Shown here one piece after another: positions 18,558 to 32,445 of a stretch of 64,000 nt of DNA (its first letter is position 1; every line of letters starts with the position of its first letter). The notes under the pieces were generated by a model. It saw only the letters and a list, made by a program, of their open reading frames with translations, searched no databases and was not told the origin of the DNA. Origin of the DNA: Desulfonatronum thiosulfatophilum (lineage in GTDB: Bacteria > Desulfobacterota > Desulfovibrionia > Desulfovibrionales > Desulfonatronaceae); assembly GCF_900104215.1 (NCBI RefSeq), contig NZ_FMXO01000005.1, positions 62,001 to 126,000 on the forward strand, in the 5' to 3' direction. The position numbers and the translations under genes are program-made.

Positions 18558-19181
18558 CCGTTTGGTGAGTTCAACAGCCTTTTCGAGAGACTGAAATCCG
18601 AGATGTACCTGAAACAAATTCTTTAGCGAGATAATTCACGCATCTCGCATGAGGTATGGTCTACCTTGTTTTTCATGCAAACCCTTACCTGGCTTACATC
18701 ATCCCGTGCTCATCCCTTTCGGCTAAAAATGGACCGTGGGCCCAAAAGATAGGAATAGAGCATTACCCTTCTTAGCCGAGTATACGTGATTCGCAAAGCC
18801 GAGACTACGGCCAAGATTCCATATTATGATATGAACGTGCTGAATATCTAATCATAGCATTAATATCGTCATTCCTGTGTACTTCTCGATGCATTGAAGT
18901 CTAGGAATAATCTACTGATACACATCTTATTGCTCCTCAACTAAAATAATAATGTACTGTATACGCGACTGATTCCTCAAAAATTATTTATGCGCATTGG
19001 TAATCAGTGTTTGTATTTTAATATTATTTAAATGATTTTCACGAATGAATCAATATCTCGTACGACGTTCTTTTGAATAAACAGTATTGCATCGATCTTC
19101 TAATACAAACTCCATAACCTTTCTGGCGCATTCATGCGCTTCTTTATATAACTTTTTAATAGCACTACGTTGAGGGCGACG
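18558..19181. other. Long AT-rich spacer before rpoB
   Basis: About 620 bases with no supported gene on either strand. It follows the rplL hairpin and ends at the rpoB ribosome site. I found no convincing promoter or RNA. An antisense open frame that starts inside rpoB runs into its last part but is an obvious shadow. Its length in an otherwise tightly packed block is unusual. Confidence 0.6.
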
Positions 19182-22100
19182 ATGACACAACTTGTGAAAA
19201 AGTTTGGCAAAATCCAAAGTGTTCTCAATATTCCCCATCTCCTCGAGCTGCAAACGCAATCCTATCATCATTTTTTGCAAAAGGATATCTCTCCAGCCGC
19301 GAGGGCAGACGTTGGACTTGAAGGGGTGTTTCGTTCGGTATTCCCGATCCATGACTTCAACAAGACGGCAACACTTGAATTTGTCAGCTATGAGATAGGC
19401 CAGCCCAAGTTCGATGTCTCGGAGTGTCTGGCTAAAGGCCTGCATTATGAGGCACCGGTTCGGATCCGAGTTCGCCTGGTGGTTTTCGACGTTGATGAAG
19501 AGACTGGGAACCGCTCCATTCGCGACATCAAGGAGCAGGACATCTATTTCGGAACTATTCCGTTGATGACTGAAAAGGGCACCTTCATAATCAATGGTAC
19601 TGAACGTGTAATCGTCAATCAGCTGCAACGTTCCCCCGGAATCATTTTTGAGCATGACTTTGGAAAGACGCATACCAGCCGCAAGGTATTGTATTCATCC
19701 CGGATCATCCCCATGCGCGGCTCCTGGCTGGATTTCGAATTCGACCATAAAGACATTTTCTACGTTCGGATCGATCGGCGCCGGAAAATGCCTGTGACCA
19801 TTTTGCTCAAAGCCATGGGCATGACCAATTCCGACATCTTGAGTTATTTCTACCAGACGGAGCACTACGAAATTGAAGATGGTCGAGTTTTCAGGGAGGT
19901 ACAGGAAAAACTCGTCCGCAAGGAGCAACTCTTCGCGGATGTTGCCACTGAAACAGGAGAGGTATTGGCATCCGCTGGCTCGATGATGAAGCCTCGGACC
20001 TGGAAGAAGATTCTTAAGTCCGGGGTCAAACGCATTGAGGTCGACCCTGAATCCATTGTTGGTCAGTATTTGGCGCAGGACGTCGTCCATCCGGAAACAG
20101 GCGAAGTTCTGGCTCTTGTGGGTGATGCAATCACTGAGCCCTTTCTTGAACAATGCCGTGAAGCTTCCATCAAGCGCCTGCCAATTTTGTATGTCACCGG
20201 CGTCGAAGTTTCCGCCACGATCCTGGAAACACTCTCACTGGACAAGACCACGGATATCGAAACCGCTCAGGTTGAAATTTTCCGACGCCTGCGGCCCAGT
20301 TCGCCTCCCACTCCTGAGGTGGCGACAACCTTTTTCGACAACCTTTTTCGCAACCCCGACTATTATGACCTCTCACCCGTTGGTCGCTATAAATTGAATT
20401 CACGACTTGGGCTTGATGTTCCTTTGGATCAACGTACCTTGACTAACGATGATATCTTGAAGGCATTGAAGCATCTTGTTGAACTAAAGGATTCACACGG
20501 GCCTTCCGATGATATCGACCACCTGGGGAACAGACGAGTTCGTCCGGTTGGAGAGCTGGTTGAGAATCAATACAGAATTGGCCTTGTCAGGATGGAGCGG
20601 GCCATCAAGGAAAGAATGAGCCTCCAGGATGTGGCCACCTTGATGCCCCACGACCTCATCAACCCAAAGCCTGTGGTGGCCGCGATCAAGGAGTTTTTCG
20701 GAACTTCTCAGCTTTCACAGTTCATGGATCAGACAAATCCGCTTTCCGAAGTGACCCACAAACGGCGACTCTCCGCTCTCGGACCTGGCGGCTTGACCAG
20801 GGACCGGGCGGGATTTGAAGTTCGTGACGTGCACACCAGCCACTATGGCCGTATTTGTCCTATTGAAACTCCGGAAGGGCCGAACATCGGACTGATCGTT
20901 TCCATGACCACGTTTGCGCAGGTCAACGCATTCGGGTTTATCGAGAGTCCTTACCGGATCGTGAAAAACGGGCAAGCAACGCATGATGTCCTGTTCATGG
21001 ATGCATCCAAGGAGGGACCCGAGATCATCGCTCAGGCCAATGCCGAACTGGACAGCGAAGGCCGGTTCGTGACCGATATCGTCACGGCGCGTCTCAAAGG
21101 CGATTTTGCGCTGGTAAACAAGGATGAAGTGACCTTGATGGACATTTCACCCAGCCAGATCGTTTCCGTATCTGCTTCATTAATTCCGTTTCTGGAACAC
21201 GATGATGCCAACCGAGCCCTCATGGGATCGAACATGCAGCGCCAAGCCGTGCCGCTTTTGCGCTGTGAGAGGCCCATTGTCGGCACCGGCATGGAAAGCA
21301 TCGTGGCCCAGGACTCCGGCAGTTGCATCTTGTCGGCCGGGGACGGCGTTGTCAGGTATGCTGACGCGGAGCAAATCGTCGTCAGCTATGAGGGAGATCT
21401 GTTTCCTGAAACCGGCGGATTGAAAGTCTATGATCTGTTGAAGTTTCACAAATCCAACCAGAATACGTGCTTCGGCCAGAAGCCTCTTGTGGTTGAGGGG
21501 CAGGCCGTACGCAAAGGTCAGGTTCTGGCCGATGGTCCAGGAATTCAGCAGGGCGAACTGGCCTTAGGCAAGAACCTGCTCGTGGCGTTTATGCCCTGGT
21601 GCGGGTACAACTTTGAAGACTCGATCCTCATCTCCGAACGCGTGGTCAAGGAAGATGTTTTCACCTCGATGCATATCGAGGAGTTCGAACTGGTCGCCCG
21701 GGACACCAAGCTTGGACCTGAAGAAGTCACCAAGGATATTCCCAATGTCGGGGAGGAAATGCTGCGCAACCTGGACGAAAGCGGCATCATCCGGATCGGC
21801 GCTCCGGTTCAGCCCGATGATATCCTCGTAGGAAAGATCACGCCCAAGGGCGAAACCCAGCTCACCCCGGAAGAGAAGCTGTTGCGAGCCATTTTCGGTG
21901 ACAAGGCCAGGGATGTGAAGAATTCTTCGCTCAAAGTTCCGCCGGGTATCGAGGGAACGGTCATTGACGTTCGGGTTTTCAATCGACGCATGGGCGACAA
22001 GGACGATCGTTCCAAGGTTATTGAAAAGCACAAGTTGACCCGTCTAGAGGCCAAGGAGCGCCAAATCATAGCCGGTCTCACCGATGTAATGCGGGACAAA

Positions 22101-23285
22101 ATCTGGAAGATAGTTGATGGCAAGCGACTCGCCCAGACATTGATGGGCAAGCGCAAGGGCGAGGTTCTCGTTGAAGCCAACATGTTCATGAGCAGGGAAA
22201 TCCTGGACCTGGTCGCGCTTAAGAAGCTCCCTGGGTTGTTCGTGGTCAAGGAAGTGAACGATCAGTTGCAGGAATTGATTGAGGACTATGAGCGCCAGAT
22301 CGCTTTTGTCCAGGAAGCGTATAAGATCAAGAGCGAAAGAATTACCGAAGGCGACGATTTGCCGCCTGGCGTGATCAAGATGGTCAAGGTTTATGTCGCG
22401 GTCAAACGCAAGTTGTCCGTAGGCGACAAGATGGCCGGGCGTCATGGAAACAAGGGCGTCGTCTCCTGCATATTGCCCGAAGAAGACATGCCCTTTTTTG
22501 CCGATGGAACCCCAGTAGACATTGTCCTGAATCCCCTGGGCGTGCCCTCGCGCATGAATATCGGGCAGATCATGGAAACCCACTTAGGGTGGGGTGCTTT
22601 TGAACTGGGTAAGCAGATGGCCCGGATGATCGAGCGTGGCGACGACGTTGTTGATTTGCGCCGTGAGGTCAAGGATGTTTTCGACTCGGAAAGCATTTCC
22701 GCCCTGGTGGATGAACTGGATGACCAGGAGTTTGTCTCCGCTGTTCGGGAACTGCGCAACGGCATCATTACCAAGAGCCCTGTCTTTGACGGCGCGCATG
22801 AAGATGAGATTTGGAAGTGGTTGAAAAAAGCCGGATTGCCTGATGATGGCAAGAGCGCTCTCTACGACGGCCGTACCGGGGAACTTTTCCATAACCGAGT
22901 GACCGTGGGCAGCATGTACATTCTCAAATTGCACCACTTGGTGGACGAGAAGATCCATGCCCGCTCCACCGGCCCTTACTCATTGGTTACTCAGCAGCCC
23001 TTGGGGGGCAAGGCCCAATTCGGCGGACAGCGACTTGGTGAAATGGAAGTCTGGGCCATGGAGGCGTACGGTGCCGCACACGTCCTGCAGGAGTTTTTGA
23101 CGGTTAAATCTGACGATGTGACCGGCCGTGTGAACATGTATGAGAAGATTGTCAAAGGCGACAACTTTTTAGAGGCTGGGTTGCCAGAATCCTTCAATGT
23201 TCTCATTAAAGAGCTGATGTCGTTGGGACTCGACGTCACGCTGCTCCAGGAAGAGAAGAAGAAACGCCGCGGCCCAGCCTCATAA
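19182..23285 (+). CDS. rpoB: RNA polymerase beta subunit
   Basis: A 1367-residue beta subunit of the core enzyme, which with beta-prime forms the active site. The rifampicin region around residues 505-540 reads [17 protein letters not shown] and [14 protein letters not shown], with no known resistance change by eye. Downstream motifs ([33 protein letters not shown]-type core RHGNKGVVS) are intact. ATG 19182 has GAGGG five bases upstream; an upstream TTG at 19170 in the same frame is less likely. It precedes rpoC by 76 bases and is part of the beta operon. Confidence 0.97.
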   Translation: MTQLVKKFGKIQSVLNIPHLLELQTQSYHHFLQKDISPAARADVGLEGVFRSVFPIHDFNKTATLEFVSYEIGQPKFDVSECLAKGLHYEAPVRIRVRLVVFDVDEETGNRSIRDIKEQDIYFGTIPLMTEKGTFIINGTERVIVNQLQRSPGIIFEHDFGKTHTSRKVLYSSRIIPMRGSWLDFEFDHKDIFYVRIDRRRKMPVTILLKAMGMTNSDILSYFYQTEHYEIEDGRVFREVQEKLVRKEQLFADVATETGEVLASAGSMMKPRTWKKILKSGVKRIEVDPESIVGQYLAQDVVHPETGEVLALVGDAITEPFLEQCREASIKRLPILYVTGVEVSATILETLSLDKTTDIETAQVEIFRRLRPSSPPTPEVATTFFDNLFRNPDYYDLSPVGRYKLNSRLGLDVPLDQRTLTNDDILKALKHLVELKDSHGPSDDIDHLGNRRVRPVGELVENQYRIGLVRMERAIKERMSLQDVATLMPHDLINPKPVVAAIKEFFGTSQLSQFMDQTNPLSEVTHKRRLSALGPGGLTRDRAGFEVRDVHTSHYGRICPIETPEGPNIGLIVSMTTFAQVNAFGFIESPYRIVKNGQATHDVLFMDASKEGPEIIAQANAELDSEGRFVTDIVTARLKGDFALVNKDEVTLMDISPSQIVSVSASLIPFLEHDDANRALMGSNMQRQAVPLLRCERPIVGTGMESIVAQDSGSCILSAGDGVVRYADAEQIVVSYEGDLFPETGGLKVYDLLKFHKSNQNTCFGQKPLVVEGQAVRKGQVLADGPGIQQGELALGKNLLVAFMPWCGYNFEDSILISERVVKEDVFTSMHIEEFELVARDTKLGPEEVTKDIPNVGEEMLRNLDESGIIRIGAPVQPDDILVGKITPKGETQLTPEEKLLRAIFGDKARDVKNSSLKVPPGIEGTVIDVRVFNRRMGDKDDRSKVIEKHKLTRLEAKERQIIAGLTDVMRDKIWKIVDGKRLAQTLMGKRKGEVLVEANMFMSREILDLVALKKLPGLFVVKEVNDQLQELIEDYERQIAFVQEAYKIKSERITEGDDLPPGVIKMVKVYVAVKRKLSVGDKMAGRHGNKGVVSCILPEEDMPFFADGTPVDIVLNPLGVPSRMNIGQIMETHLGWGAFELGKQMARMIERGDDVVDLRREVKDVFDSESISALVDELDDQEFVSAVRELRNGIITKSPVFDGAHEDEIWKWLKKAGLPDDGKSALYDGRTGELFHNRVTVGSMYILKLHHLVDEKIHARSTGPYSLVTQQPLGGKAQFGGQRLGEMEVWAMEAYGAAHVLQEFLTVKSDDVTGRVNMYEKIVKGDNFLEAGLPESFNVLIKELMSLGLDVTLLQEEKKKRRGPAS

Positions 23286-23361
23286 CGACGCTTTGCTAGT
23301 TCGAATTCTGACGTCCGCGGTTATCCATATATAGCGATTCGAGTACCAAGGGGACGATATT

Positions 23362-26300
23362 ATGACATTAGATGAACTCTTTTCCATGCGGGGAAGTTCT
23401 TCGACAACGCCCAACAGCAAGAGCCTTAAAGGCATCAAGATATCCATCGCCGCGCCAGAAACCATTCGTGAATGGTCCTTCGGCGAGGTTAAAAAGCCTG
23501 AAACCATCAATTATCGTACTTTCAAGCCAGAGCGCGACGGACTGTTCTGCGCCAAGATTTTTGGTCCCGTGAAGGACTATGAATGCAATTGCGGCAAATA
23601 CAAACGGATGAAGCACCGGGGTATCGTTTGTGAAAAATGCGGCGTGGAGGTGATCGCATCCAAGGTTCGGCGCGAGAGAATGGGGCATATCGAACTGGCC
23701 TCTCCCGTTGCCCATATCTGGTTCCTGAAAAGTCTTCCTTCCAAGATCGGAACTCTATTGGACATGACCATGGCCGATCTGGAGAAAGTGCTGTATTTCG
23801 ATTCGTTCATCGTGCTGGATCCGGGACAAACCAATCTTTTGAAATTCCAAGTTATTTCCGAAGAACAGTACTATCAGGTCATCGAACATTTCGGCGAGGA
23901 TGCTGTCACCGTGGGCATGGGGGCGGAATCCATTCGCAAGCTGATCGAGGAACTGGATCTGGCTGCACTGCGCGCGGAATTGCGTGAAGAGGGCGCCAAA
24001 ACCAAGTCCCAGACGAAGAAGAAGAAAGTTGCCAAGCGGTTGAAAATTATTGAGGCCTTCCTGGAATCCGGAAATAAGCCGGAATGGATGATCATGGAGG
24101 TCATTCCGATTATTCCTCCGGAACTACGGCCACTGGTTCCCCTGGACGGCGGACGTTTCGCCACCTCAGACCTAAACGACCTCTATCGCCGGGTGATCAA
24201 TCGCAACAACCGCCTTAAGCGCCTGATGGAACTCGGCGCTCCGGACATCATTATCCGGAACGAGAAGAGGATGCTTCAGGAGTCGGTTGACGCCCTTTTC
24301 GACAACGGACGGCGCGGGCGGCCCATCTCCGGGACCAACGGGCGGCCCTTGAAGTCGCTGAGCGACATGATCAAGGGTAAGCAAGGTCGTTTTCGGCAGA
24401 ACCTTTTGGGCAAAAGAGTCGATTATTCGGGCCGATCGGTTATTGTAGTAGGGCCGAAGCTGAAATTGCACCAGTGCGGGCTGCCCAAGAAAATGGCCCT
24501 GGAACTCTTCAAACCGTTCATCTACTCTCAATTAGAAAAACGCGGTCTGACCACGTCCATCAAAGGCGCTAAAAAGATGGTTGAACGCGAGGACGTGGTG
24601 GTCTGGGATATTCTGGAAGACGTGGTTCGGGAGTACCCGATCATGTTGAACAGGGCTCCTACGTTGCACAGGCTCGGTATTCAGGCCTTTGAGCCGTTGC
24701 TGGTGGAAGGAAAGGCCATTCAGTTGCATCCGCTGGTCTGCACTGCGTTTAACGCGGACTTTGACGGCGACCAGATGGCCGTTCACATTCCTCTGTCCAT
24801 CGAAGCACAAATTGAATGCCGGGTGCTGATGATGTCCACGAACAACATCCTCTCGCCCGCCAACGGCGTACCGATCATCGTACCCAGTCAGGACATCGTC
24901 CTTGGCTTGTTCTACTTGACCGTGGACCGGTCCTTCAGCCGCGGAGAGGGCAAGATTTTCTCAAATCCCTCAGAAGTCACCCTGGCCTATGACTCCGGCA
25001 CGCTGGACCTCCATGCCCGGATCAAGGTGCGCATGGACGGCCACCTTGTGGAGACTACGCCCGGACGGATACTTGTGGGCGAAGTGCTGCCGAAAGGCGT
25101 CCCGTTTGAACTCGTCAATCAGTTGCTGAACAAGAAAAGCATCGCCCGTCTGGTCGGAGAAGCTTACCGTCGCGCGGGTATCAAGGCCACGGTCATCCTT
25201 TGCGACAAGCTCAAGGACATGGGCTATGAGTTTTCAACCAGGGCCGGACTTTCCGTTGGTCTAATGGATTTGATTATTCCCGAACAAAAGGACGTCATCC
25301 TGAAGAGTTCCTTTGACGAGGTGAAGCATATCGAATCCCAGTACCGTGACGGGATCATCACCCGCACGGAAAAATACAACAAGGTCGTCGACGTCTGGAC
25401 TAAGGCCACCAATGATGTGGCCAAGGAAATGATGCGCAAGATGTCGCATGAAATCCTGACCGACGAGAAGAGTGGGCGCGTGGAGGAGAACGTCAGCTTC
25501 AACCCCATCTTCATGATGGCCACCTCCGGAGCGCGGGGCAACCCAGACCAGATGCGCCAGCTGGCGGGAATGCGCGGATTGATGGCCAAGCCCTCGGGCG
25601 AGATTATTGAAACGCCCATCACTGCGTCTTTCCGTGAAGGGCTGACCGTGCTCCAGTACTTCATTTCAACCCACGGCGCTCGGAAAGGCCTTGCGGATAC
25701 GGCGCTTAAGACCGCCAACTCTGGATACCTGACTAGGCGCCTGGTGGACGTTGTCCAGGACGTGCAGATTTATGAGAAAGATTGCGGCACCGTGGACGGA
25801 CTTGAAATCGGGCACATGATCAAGGCTGGTGAAATCAAGGAGCGGCTGAGTCAGCGTGTCGCGGGTCGTCTGACCATGTTCGACGTCTTTGATCCGGTCA
25901 CGGACGACGTGATGATTCCCGCCAATTCTCTGATTGACGAACACTACACCCAGATGGTGGAAACGTCCGGCTTGAACACCATGACCGTGCGATCCGTGGT
26001 TACCTGCAAGAGTCCGCACGGCGTGTGCGCATCCTGCTACGGCCAGGATCTTGCTACCGGAAGAGTCGTCAACGTTGGCGAGGCGGTGGGGATTATCGCA
26101 GCCCAGTCCATCGGAGAGCCTGGTACGCAGTTGACCATGCGCACATTCCACATCGGCGGTACTGCATCCAAGGAGATTGAACAGTCATCGATCACCTCCC
26201 ACTTTGTTGGTCGAGTGATCCTATCCCGGGTAAAAACTGTTGAAAACGCCGAAGGCCATGCCCTGATCATCAACAAGAGCGGTCAGTTGAGCATTGTCGA

Positions 26301-27519
26301 CGACCAGGGTCGCGAGCGTGAAAAATATACGCTGCCCTTGGGCGCCAAACTGTTCGTTCAGGATCAACAGGAAGTTGAAAAAGGGAAGCTGCTTGTGGAA
26401 TGGGATCCCTTTAACGAACCCTTTGTAGTCGACGTCGAGGGTGCGGTGCGTTTTTCCGATATCATTGAAGGAAGAACCTTTCAGGACAAGATGGACGAGA
26501 CTACGCTCAGAACCACCAAGACCATCATTGAATACCGCACGACCAATTTCCGGCCCGCCATCGCGATTCATGACGCCCAGGGCAACCAGGTTACTCGTCC
26601 GGGCACTTCATCGCCAGCCATGTTCCAGCTGCCCGTGGGCGCCGTGCTCATGGTGCAGGACGGCGATCAGGTTCGCCCCGGCGACATCATCGCCAGAAAG
26701 CCTCGAGAAACATCCAAGACCCGCGATATCGTTGGCGGACTGCCCCGAGTCGCAGAACTGTTTGAAGTACGCAAGCCAAAAGAACTCGGCGTTGTTTCTG
26801 AAATTGACGGTATTGTATCTTTTGGACCGGATGCCAAGGGCAAGCGCAAACTCATTATCACGCCGGACACTGGAGAGCCTAAGGAATATCTGGTGCCCAA
26901 GGGCAAGCACATTACTGTTCAGGAAGGCGACCTGGTCGAGGCTGGGGAACTTTTGACCGAAGGTTACCCGGAACTGCACGACATCTTGAAGATCAAGGGC
27001 GAGAAACAGCTTGCCAAATACCTTGTCGAGGAAGTGCAGGAAGTCTATCGGCACCAGGGCGTACAGATCAACGACAAGCATATTGAGGTCATTGTCCGCC
27101 AGATGCTCAAGAAGGTGCAGGTCATCGATCCCGGTGAAACGCCTTTCCTCCTTGGCGAGCAGGTGGACAAGCATCGCTTCATGAGGGAGAATCTCCGGTG
27201 CGTAGAGAGCGAGCTGCAACCTGCCGTGGCGGAACCGTTGGTGCTGGGGATTACTCAGGCCTCCTTGAATACCGACTCCTTCATCTCCGCCGCGTCCTTC
27301 CAGGAAACCACCAAGGTTCTGACCGAAGCCTCCCTGAGGGGCAAGGAAGACTACCTTCTGGGGCTCAAGGAGAACGTCATTGTCGGCCGTCTTGTTCCTG
27401 CCGGCACGGGATATCGTAAATATACGGATTGTGAAATCTATGTTCCGGACCAGCCCGAGCGTGAAGATTCCTTCCTTGAGGATCTGGAAGACAACCATCT
27501 GCTTGTTGGCGACTATTGA
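23362..27519 (+). CDS. rpoC: RNA polymerase beta-prime subunit
   Basis: A 1385-residue catalytic subunit. The N-terminal zinc site (CNCGKY and CEKCGVE, residues 75-95) and the magnesium-binding NADFDGDQM motif near residue 465 are present, as are the trigger-loop region (GAPSG-type [14 protein letters not shown]) and the second zinc site ([13 protein letters not shown]). The gene is closed by a strong intrinsic terminator at 27567-27607. The start ATG 23362 has AAGGGGA upstream. The C-terminus is rich in acidic residues. Confidence 0.98.
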   Translation: MTLDELFSMRGSSSTTPNSKSLKGIKISIAAPETIREWSFGEVKKPETINYRTFKPERDGLFCAKIFGPVKDYECNCGKYKRMKHRGIVCEKCGVEVIASKVRRERMGHIELASPVAHIWFLKSLPSKIGTLLDMTMADLEKVLYFDSFIVLDPGQTNLLKFQVISEEQYYQVIEHFGEDAVTVGMGAESIRKLIEELDLAALRAELREEGAKTKSQTKKKKVAKRLKIIEAFLESGNKPEWMIMEVIPIIPPELRPLVPLDGGRFATSDLNDLYRRVINRNNRLKRLMELGAPDIIIRNEKRMLQESVDALFDNGRRGRPISGTNGRPLKSLSDMIKGKQGRFRQNLLGKRVDYSGRSVIVVGPKLKLHQCGLPKKMALELFKPFIYSQLEKRGLTTSIKGAKKMVEREDVVVWDILEDVVREYPIMLNRAPTLHRLGIQAFEPLLVEGKAIQLHPLVCTAFNADFDGDQMAVHIPLSIEAQIECRVLMMSTNNILSPANGVPIIVPSQDIVLGLFYLTVDRSFSRGEGKIFSNPSEVTLAYDSGTLDLHARIKVRMDGHLVETTPGRILVGEVLPKGVPFELVNQLLNKKSIARLVGEAYRRAGIKATVILCDKLKDMGYEFSTRAGLSVGLMDLIIPEQKDVILKSSFDEVKHIESQYRDGIITRTEKYNKVVDVWTKATNDVAKEMMRKMSHEILTDEKSGRVEENVSFNPIFMMATSGARGNPDQMRQLAGMRGLMAKPSGEIIETPITASFREGLTVLQYFISTHGARKGLADTALKTANSGYLTRRLVDVVQDVQIYEKDCGTVDGLEIGHMIKAGEIKERLSQRVAGRLTMFDVFDPVTDDVMIPANSLIDEHYTQMVETSGLNTMTVRSVVTCKSPHGVCASCYGQDLATGRVVNVGEAVGIIAAQSIGEPGTQLTMRTFHIGGTASKEIEQSSITSHFVGRVILSRVKTVENAEGHALIINKSGQLSIVDDQGREREKYTLPLGAKLFVQDQQEVEKGKLLVEWDPFNEPFVVDVEGAVRFSDIIEGRTFQDKMDETTLRTTKTIIEYRTTNFRPAIAIHDAQGNQVTRPGTSSPAMFQLPVGAVLMVQDGDQVRPGDIIARKPRETSKTRDIVGGLPRVAELFEVRKPKELGVVSEIDGIVSFGPDAKGKRKLIITPDTGEPKEYLVPKGKHITVQEGDLVEAGELLTEGYPELHDILKIKGEKQLAKYLVEEVQEVYRHQGVQINDKHIEVIVRQMLKKVQVIDPGETPFLLGEQVDKHRFMRENLRCVESELQPAVAEPLVLGITQASLNTDSFISAASFQETTKVLTEASLRGKEDYLLGLKENVIVGRLVPAGTGYRKYTDCEIYVPDQPEREDSFLEDLEDNHLLVGDY

Positions 27520-27566
27520 TTACCTGTTTAGGGTCGCGGAAAGATCAAATCAATCTGATTCGATCA

Positions 27567-27607
27567 GCGGATGAAGGACTTCGTCCTTCATCCGCATCCG
27601 TGTTTTT
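27567..27607 (+). terminator. Intrinsic terminator after rpoBC
   Basis: A perfect 13-bp stem: GCGGATGAAGGAC (27567-27579), loop TTC, GTCCTTCATCCGC (27583-27595), followed by ATCCGTG and a T-run (27602-27606). It ends the beta operon before the rpsL leader. Confidence 0.85.
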
Positions 27608-27957
27608 GCAATTTTTCATCTGAGGCCGACGTTGCCATGTTTCTGCCTAAAACTGCAACGGCGACTCGGACCATCCGCGCCTTCCTGAGGTCCGATTAGG
27701 TTTATGCTACATGGCTTCAGGTGCGATGGAACGATTTTGGCGCCAAACAACAGCGATCGCAAAAATATGCCAAGCTGGAAATCTTAATAAGTTTTTTTCA
27801 TAACTCTTTTAATAATTAAATAAAAACGTTCACCTCTCCACCTTTTTTTCAGTTGGAGCCCGTGTGTGTTTTGACAGAGTTTGGTGAAAGGGTTGACATC
27901 CGCCAGGCAAGATAATAAACATCCCCTCTTTTGACGTTCAATCTGGAGACGAAAGAA
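27608..27957. other. rpsL leader region
   Basis: No protein gene is seen. Two TTGACA hexamers (27871-27876 and 27893-27898) suggest a promoter for the str/S10 block, but the nearest -10-like sequence GATAAT (27911-27916) is badly spaced for either, so the start site is unresolved. Confidence 0.45.
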
Positions 27958-28329
27958 ATGCCCACGATAAGTCAGTTGATTCGCAATGAGCGAAAAAAAA
28001 TTGAGAAACGAAAAAAAACCCCGGCTCTGCAAAGCTGTCCGCAACGAAGGGGCGTTTGCGTCAGGGTTTACACGACCACACCGAAAAAGCCCAACTCAGC
28101 GTTGCGCAAGGTTGCCAGGGTTCGTCTGACCAACGGGATTGAGGTGACTTCCTATATTCCTGGTGAAGGACACAACCTGCAGGAGCACTCCGTTGTCATG
28201 ATCCGCGGTGGTCGAGTCAAGGATTTGCCGGGGGTTCGTTATCATATCGTGCGTGGCAGTCTGGACACTTCCGGAGTTCAGGACAGGCGCAAAGGGCGTT
28301 CCAAATACGGCGCCAAACGTCCTAAATAA
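27958..28329 (+). CDS. rpsL: Ribosomal protein S12
   Basis: A 123-residue decoding-centre protein. The wild-type lysine regions [12 protein letters not shown] and [13 protein letters not shown] are present, so no streptomycin-resistance change is seen. The open frame extends upstream to 27931, but ATG 27958 has CTGGAGA with good spacing and matches the family start MPTISQLIR. It heads the str cluster with rpsG 18 bases downstream. Confidence 0.98.
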   Translation: MPTISQLIRNERKKIEKRKKTPALQSCPQRRGVCVRVYTTTPKKPNSALRKVARVRLTNGIEVTSYIPGEGHNLQEHSVVMIRGGRVKDLPGVRYHIVRGSLDTSGVQDRRKGRSKYGAKRPK

Positions 28330-28818
<489 letters not shown>

Positions 28819-28831
28819 GTAAGGATATATT

Positions 28832-30910
28832 GTGTCTAGAACCGTACCCATTAGTCGCCAGCGCAATATCGGCATCATGGCCCATATTGACGCAGGGAAA
28901 ACGACAACAACTGAAAGGATCTTGTTCTACACCGGTGTTTCGCACAAGATCGGCGAGGTCCATGACGGCCAGGCAGTCATGGACTGGATGGTTCAAGAGC
29001 AGGAACGTGGGATTACCATCACCTCGGCTGCGACAACCTGCACCTGGAAGGATCATCGTATCAATATTATCGATACGCCCGGCCACGTCGATTTTACCGT
29101 CGAAGTAGAGCGTTCATTGCGTGTGCTGGATGGCGCTGTAGCGGTTTTCTGTGCCGTTGCCGGTGTTGAACCCCAATCCGAGACGGTTTGGCGCCAAGCA
29201 GACCGATATAAAGTTCCACGCCTGGCTTTCGTCAACAAGATGGATCGAACCGGTGCTGATTTCTTTCGCGTTTTGGAAATGATCAAGGAACGACTGAAAG
29301 CCAAACCAGTACCTCTCCAGATTCCCATTGGATCAGAAGAGAATTTCAATGGAATCATTGATCTTATTCAGGGCAAGGCACTGTTCTTCGACGACGGGAC
29401 AATCGTCGCTAAGGAATATGCTTTTGTTGATATCCCTGATGAATATATAGATGAATACGAGACATGGCGACAAGTGATGCTTGAAGCCGTTGCGGAAGAG
29501 GACGAAGAACTGCTGGAAAAGTATCTTGGCGGTGAAGAACTGGATCCTGAGGCCATAATAAATGCGGTTCGTCTGGCGACGATCAGCATGAAGATCTGCC
29601 CTGTTCTGTGTGGTTCCGCGTTTAAGAACAAAGGCGTACAGCCTCTTCTGGATTCCATCGTATCCTACTTTCCCAGTCCGCTGGACGTCACGGTCATGAA
29701 AGGCGTTGATCCGCAATCCGGCGAGGAGATCTCGAGCCCTTGCGATGACGACCTGCCTCTGAGTGCACTGACCTTCAAGCTTGCAAATGATCCCTATGTC
29801 GGCCACTTGGCTTTCTTGCGCATATATTCCGGCCGGATCGAAAGCGGCATGACTGTTATCAACGCAACGAATGGCAAGAAGGAAAGAGTCGGTCGTTTAT
29901 TAAGAATGCATGCCAATAAACGTGAAGACATCAAGGAAGCCTATGCCGGCGACATCGTAGCCGCTGTCGGTTTGAAGCATGCTTCCACTGGTGATACCTT
30001 GTGCGCCACTGACCGTGTCGTGATGCTCGAATCCATGGATTTTCCCGAACCAGTCATCGAGGTGGCCATCGAACCGAAGACCAAGGCCGATCGCGATGCC
30101 CTGAGCCAGTCGCTTGCCAAACTGGCCAAAGAGGATCCTTCTTTCCGTGTAAAAAGCAACGAAGAAACGAATCAAACTCTTATTGCTGGGATGGGTGAAC
30201 TGCATCTTGAGATCATTGTCGATCGCTTGACTCGGGAGTTCGGTGTCAATGCCAATGTCGGCCAGCCGCAGGTGGCATACCGAGAGACGATTACCACTCC
30301 GATTAAGCAGGAGACACGGTACGTCAAGCAAAGTGGTGGCCGGGGTCAGTATGCGCATACCGTGCTTGAACTGGAACCACAGGAGCCAGGTGGCGGTTTT
30401 GAATTTTCCAACGCCATTGTCGGCGGCGTGATTCCCAAGGAATATATCCCCGCTGTTGAAAAAGGCATCAAGGATGCCATGAGTTCCGGAGTACTGGCCG
30501 GTTTTCCTGTCGTGGATATCCGCGCCAAGCTTGTCTTCGGATCTTTCCATGAAGTTGATTCTTCGGAACAGGCTTTCTTCATTGCCGGTTCCATGTGCTT
30601 CAAGGAAGCCTGTCGAAAGGGAAAGCCCGTTCTTCTTGAACCGGTGATGTCCGTGGAGGTCCTTTCACCTGAGGATTACCTTGGTGATGTAATGGGCGAT
30701 CTCAATGGACGACGTGGGAAGATCACCAACCTGGAATCAAGGCACGGTACACAGATCGTCCGAGCACATGTTCCTTTAAGTTCCATGTTCGGATATGCGA
30801 CGCAATTGCGCTCCATGAGTCAGGGAAGAGCCAGTTACAGCATGCAATTTGATCATTATGAGCGAGTACCGGCACAGCTCGCCGAAGAAATCATTTCCAA
30901 GCGGAAGTAG
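28832..30910 (+). CDS. fusA: Elongation factor G
   Basis: A 692-residue translocase GTPase. The G1 loop [16 protein letters not shown]3 DTPGHVDF and G4 NKMDR are intact, followed by domains II to V, with the domain IV signature region SGGRGQYAH. It starts with GTG 28832, with AAGGA upstream. It lies between rpsG and the second tuf (9 bases), the classic str order rpsL-rpsG-fusA-tuf. No second fusA is in the window. Confidence 0.97.
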   Translation: MSRTVPISRQRNIGIMAHIDAGKTTTTERILFYTGVSHKIGEVHDGQAVMDWMVQEQERGITITSAATTCTWKDHRINIIDTPGHVDFTVEVERSLRVLDGAVAVFCAVAGVEPQSETVWRQADRYKVPRLAFVNKMDRTGADFFRVLEMIKERLKAKPVPLQIPIGSEENFNGIIDLIQGKALFFDDGTIVAKEYAFVDIPDEYIDEYETWRQVMLEAVAEEDEELLEKYLGGEELDPEAIINAVRLATISMKICPVLCGSAFKNKGVQPLLDSIVSYFPSPLDVTVMKGVDPQSGEEISSPCDDDLPLSALTFKLANDPYVGHLAFLRIYSGRIESGMTVINATNGKKERVGRLLRMHANKREDIKEAYAGDIVAAVGLKHASTGDTLCATDRVVMLESMDFPEPVIEVAIEPKTKADRDALSQSLAKLAKEDPSFRVKSNEETNQTLIAGMGELHLEIIVDRLTREFGVNANVGQPQVAYRETITTPIKQETRYVKQSGGRGQYAHTVLELEPQEPGGGFEFSNAIVGGVIPKEYIPAVEKGIKDAMSSGVLAGFPVVDIRAKLVFGSFHEVDSSEQAFFIAGSMCFKEACRKGKPVLLEPVMSVEVLSPEDYLGDVMGDLNGRRGKITNLESRHGTQIVRAHVPLSSMFGYATQLRSMSQGRASYSMQFDHYERVPAQLAEEIISKRK

Positions 30911-30919
30911 GGGGATCAT

Positions 30920-32113
30920 ATGGGCAAGGCAAAGTTTGAGCGGACCAAACCGCACGTAAATGTCGGCACCATCGGCCACATTGACCACGGAAAAACCACG
31001 TTGACCGCGTCGATCACCAAGATGTTGAGCATCAAGGGCGGAGCGAGTTATGTTCCATTCGATCAGATCGACAAGGCTCCTGAGGAAAAGGAACGCGGCA
31101 TCACCATTGCCACGGCCCATGTGGAGTACGAGACCGCCAACCGGCACTACGCCCATGTGGACTGCCCCGGCCACGCTGACTACATCAAGAACATGATCAC
31201 CGGTGCGGCGCAGATGGACGGCGCAATTCTCGTTGTGGCCGCCACGGATGGTCCCATGCCCCAGACCCGGGAGCACATTCTCCTGGCCCGCCAGGTCGGC
31301 GTACCGTGTCTTGTGGTGTTCATGAACAAGGTCGATCTCGTGGACGATCCGGAACTGCTGGAACTGGTTGAACTCGAAGTACGTGAGCTGCTCTCCAAGT
31401 ACGGCTTCCCCGGAGACGATGTACCCGTGATTCAGGGCAGTGCTCTGAAGGCGCTGGAATCAGACAATCCGGACAGCGACGAAGCAAAATGCATTTTTGA
31501 ATTAATGGCCGCCCTGGACAGTTACGTTCCTGAGCCGGTTCGTGATATAGACAAACCTTTCCTGATGCCCATTGAAGACGTGTTCAGCATCTCCGGACGC
31601 GGTACCGTAGTCACCGGACGCGTGGAGCGTGGCGTTGTCAAGGTGGGTGAGGAAGTTGAAATCGTCGGCATCAACGAAACCCGCAAAACCGTCTGCACCG
31701 GCGTAGAAATGTTTCGCAAGCTTTTGGACCAGGGCCAAGCCGGCGACAACATTGGAGCTCTCTTGCGCGGCGTGAAGCGTGAGGATGTGGAACGGGGCCA
31801 GGTTCTTGCCGCTCCTAAATCCATCACGCCTCACCGCCGCTTCGTTGCCGAGGTGTACGTTCTGTCAAAGGAAGAAGGCGGACGCCACACGCCATTTTTT
31901 AGCGGGTATCGCCCCCAGTTCTACTTCCGAACCACGGATATTACGGGAGTGGTGACCTTGGCGGAAGGAGTCGAAATGGTCATGCCCGGTGACAACGCGA
32001 CATTCAACGTCGAATTGATCGCCCCGATTGCCATGGAACTCGGCGTCCGTTTCGCCATCCGTGAAGGCGGCCGAACCGTAGGCGCCGGCGTCATCTCCGA
32101 AATCATTGAATAA
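30920..32113 (+). CDS. tuf: Elongation factor Tu, copy 2
   Basis: A 397-residue protein identical to copy 1 at 13833-15026. The coding DNA differs only at scattered, mostly third-codon positions, and the ribosome-site region TAGGGGGATC is shared. It follows fusA by 9 bases and precedes rpsJ by 11 bases, so it links the str and S10 clusters into one transcription unit. Two identical copies suggest ongoing gene conversion or strong purifying selection. Confidence 0.98.
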   Translation: MGKAKFERTKPHVNVGTIGHIDHGKTTLTASITKMLSIKGGASYVPFDQIDKAPEEKERGITIATAHVEYETANRHYAHVDCPGHADYIKNMITGAAQMDGAILVVAATDGPMPQTREHILLARQVGVPCLVVFMNKVDLVDDPELLELVELEVRELLSKYGFPGDDVPVIQGSALKALESDNPDSDEAKCIFELMAALDSYVPEPVRDIDKPFLMPIEDVFSISGRGTVVTGRVERGVVKVGEEVEIVGINETRKTVCTGVEMFRKLLDQGQAGDNIGALLRGVKREDVERGQVLAAPKSITPHRRFVAEVYVLSKEEGGRHTPFFSGYRPQFYFRTTDITGVVTLAEGVEMVMPGDNATFNVELIAPIAMELGVRFAIREGGRTVGAGVISEIIE

Positions 32114-32124
32114 GGCATATGATC

Positions 32125-32433
32125 ATGAATAGCGACCGCATTAGGATAAAGTTGAAGGCTTTTGATTATCGAATCCTGGACAAGGCTGTTGCAGAGATAG
32201 TGGATACAGCGCGAAATACCGGTGCTGGACTGGCCGGTCCGATTCCGATTCCGACCAATATAAATAAGGTAACAGTGAACAGGTCGGTACACGTTGATAA
32301 AAAGTCTCGTGAACAGTTTGAGGTTCGTGTTCATAAACGGCTTCTGGACATCCTGGAGCCAACCCAACAGACAGTTGACGCCTTGGGGAAGTTGAATCTT
32401 CCCGCCGGTGTTGATGTCGAAATCAAGTTATAA
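32125..32433 (+). CDS. rpsJ: Ribosomal protein S10
   Basis: A 102-residue small-subunit protein that also works with NusB in antitermination. The core [12 protein letters not shown] and the GPIPIPT loop are conserved. Two ATG codons (32119 and 32125) are in frame; the second has AAGG at 32112-32115 with 9-base spacing and gives the usual length. It opens the S10 cluster and is followed by rplC after 12 bases. Confidence 0.96.
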   Translation: MNSDRIRIKLKAFDYRILDKAVAEIVDTARNTGAGLAGPIPIPTNINKVTVNRSVHVDKKSREQFEVRVHKRLLDILEPTQQTVDALGKLNLPAGVDVEIKL

Positions 32434-32445
32434 CGAGGATCGGTC

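Noticed and set aside
19050-19673. 207-residue minus-strand frame spanning the rpoB start
   Set aside because: Mostly antisense to the conserved rpoB N-terminus; no ribosome site or recognisable domain.
26608-27498. 296-residue minus-strand frame in rpoC
   Set aside because: Shadow of the beta-prime C-terminal part.
27871-27916. rpsL promoter from TTGACA boxes
   Set aside because: No -10 box at acceptable spacing for either TTGACA, so it is not listed as a promoter.
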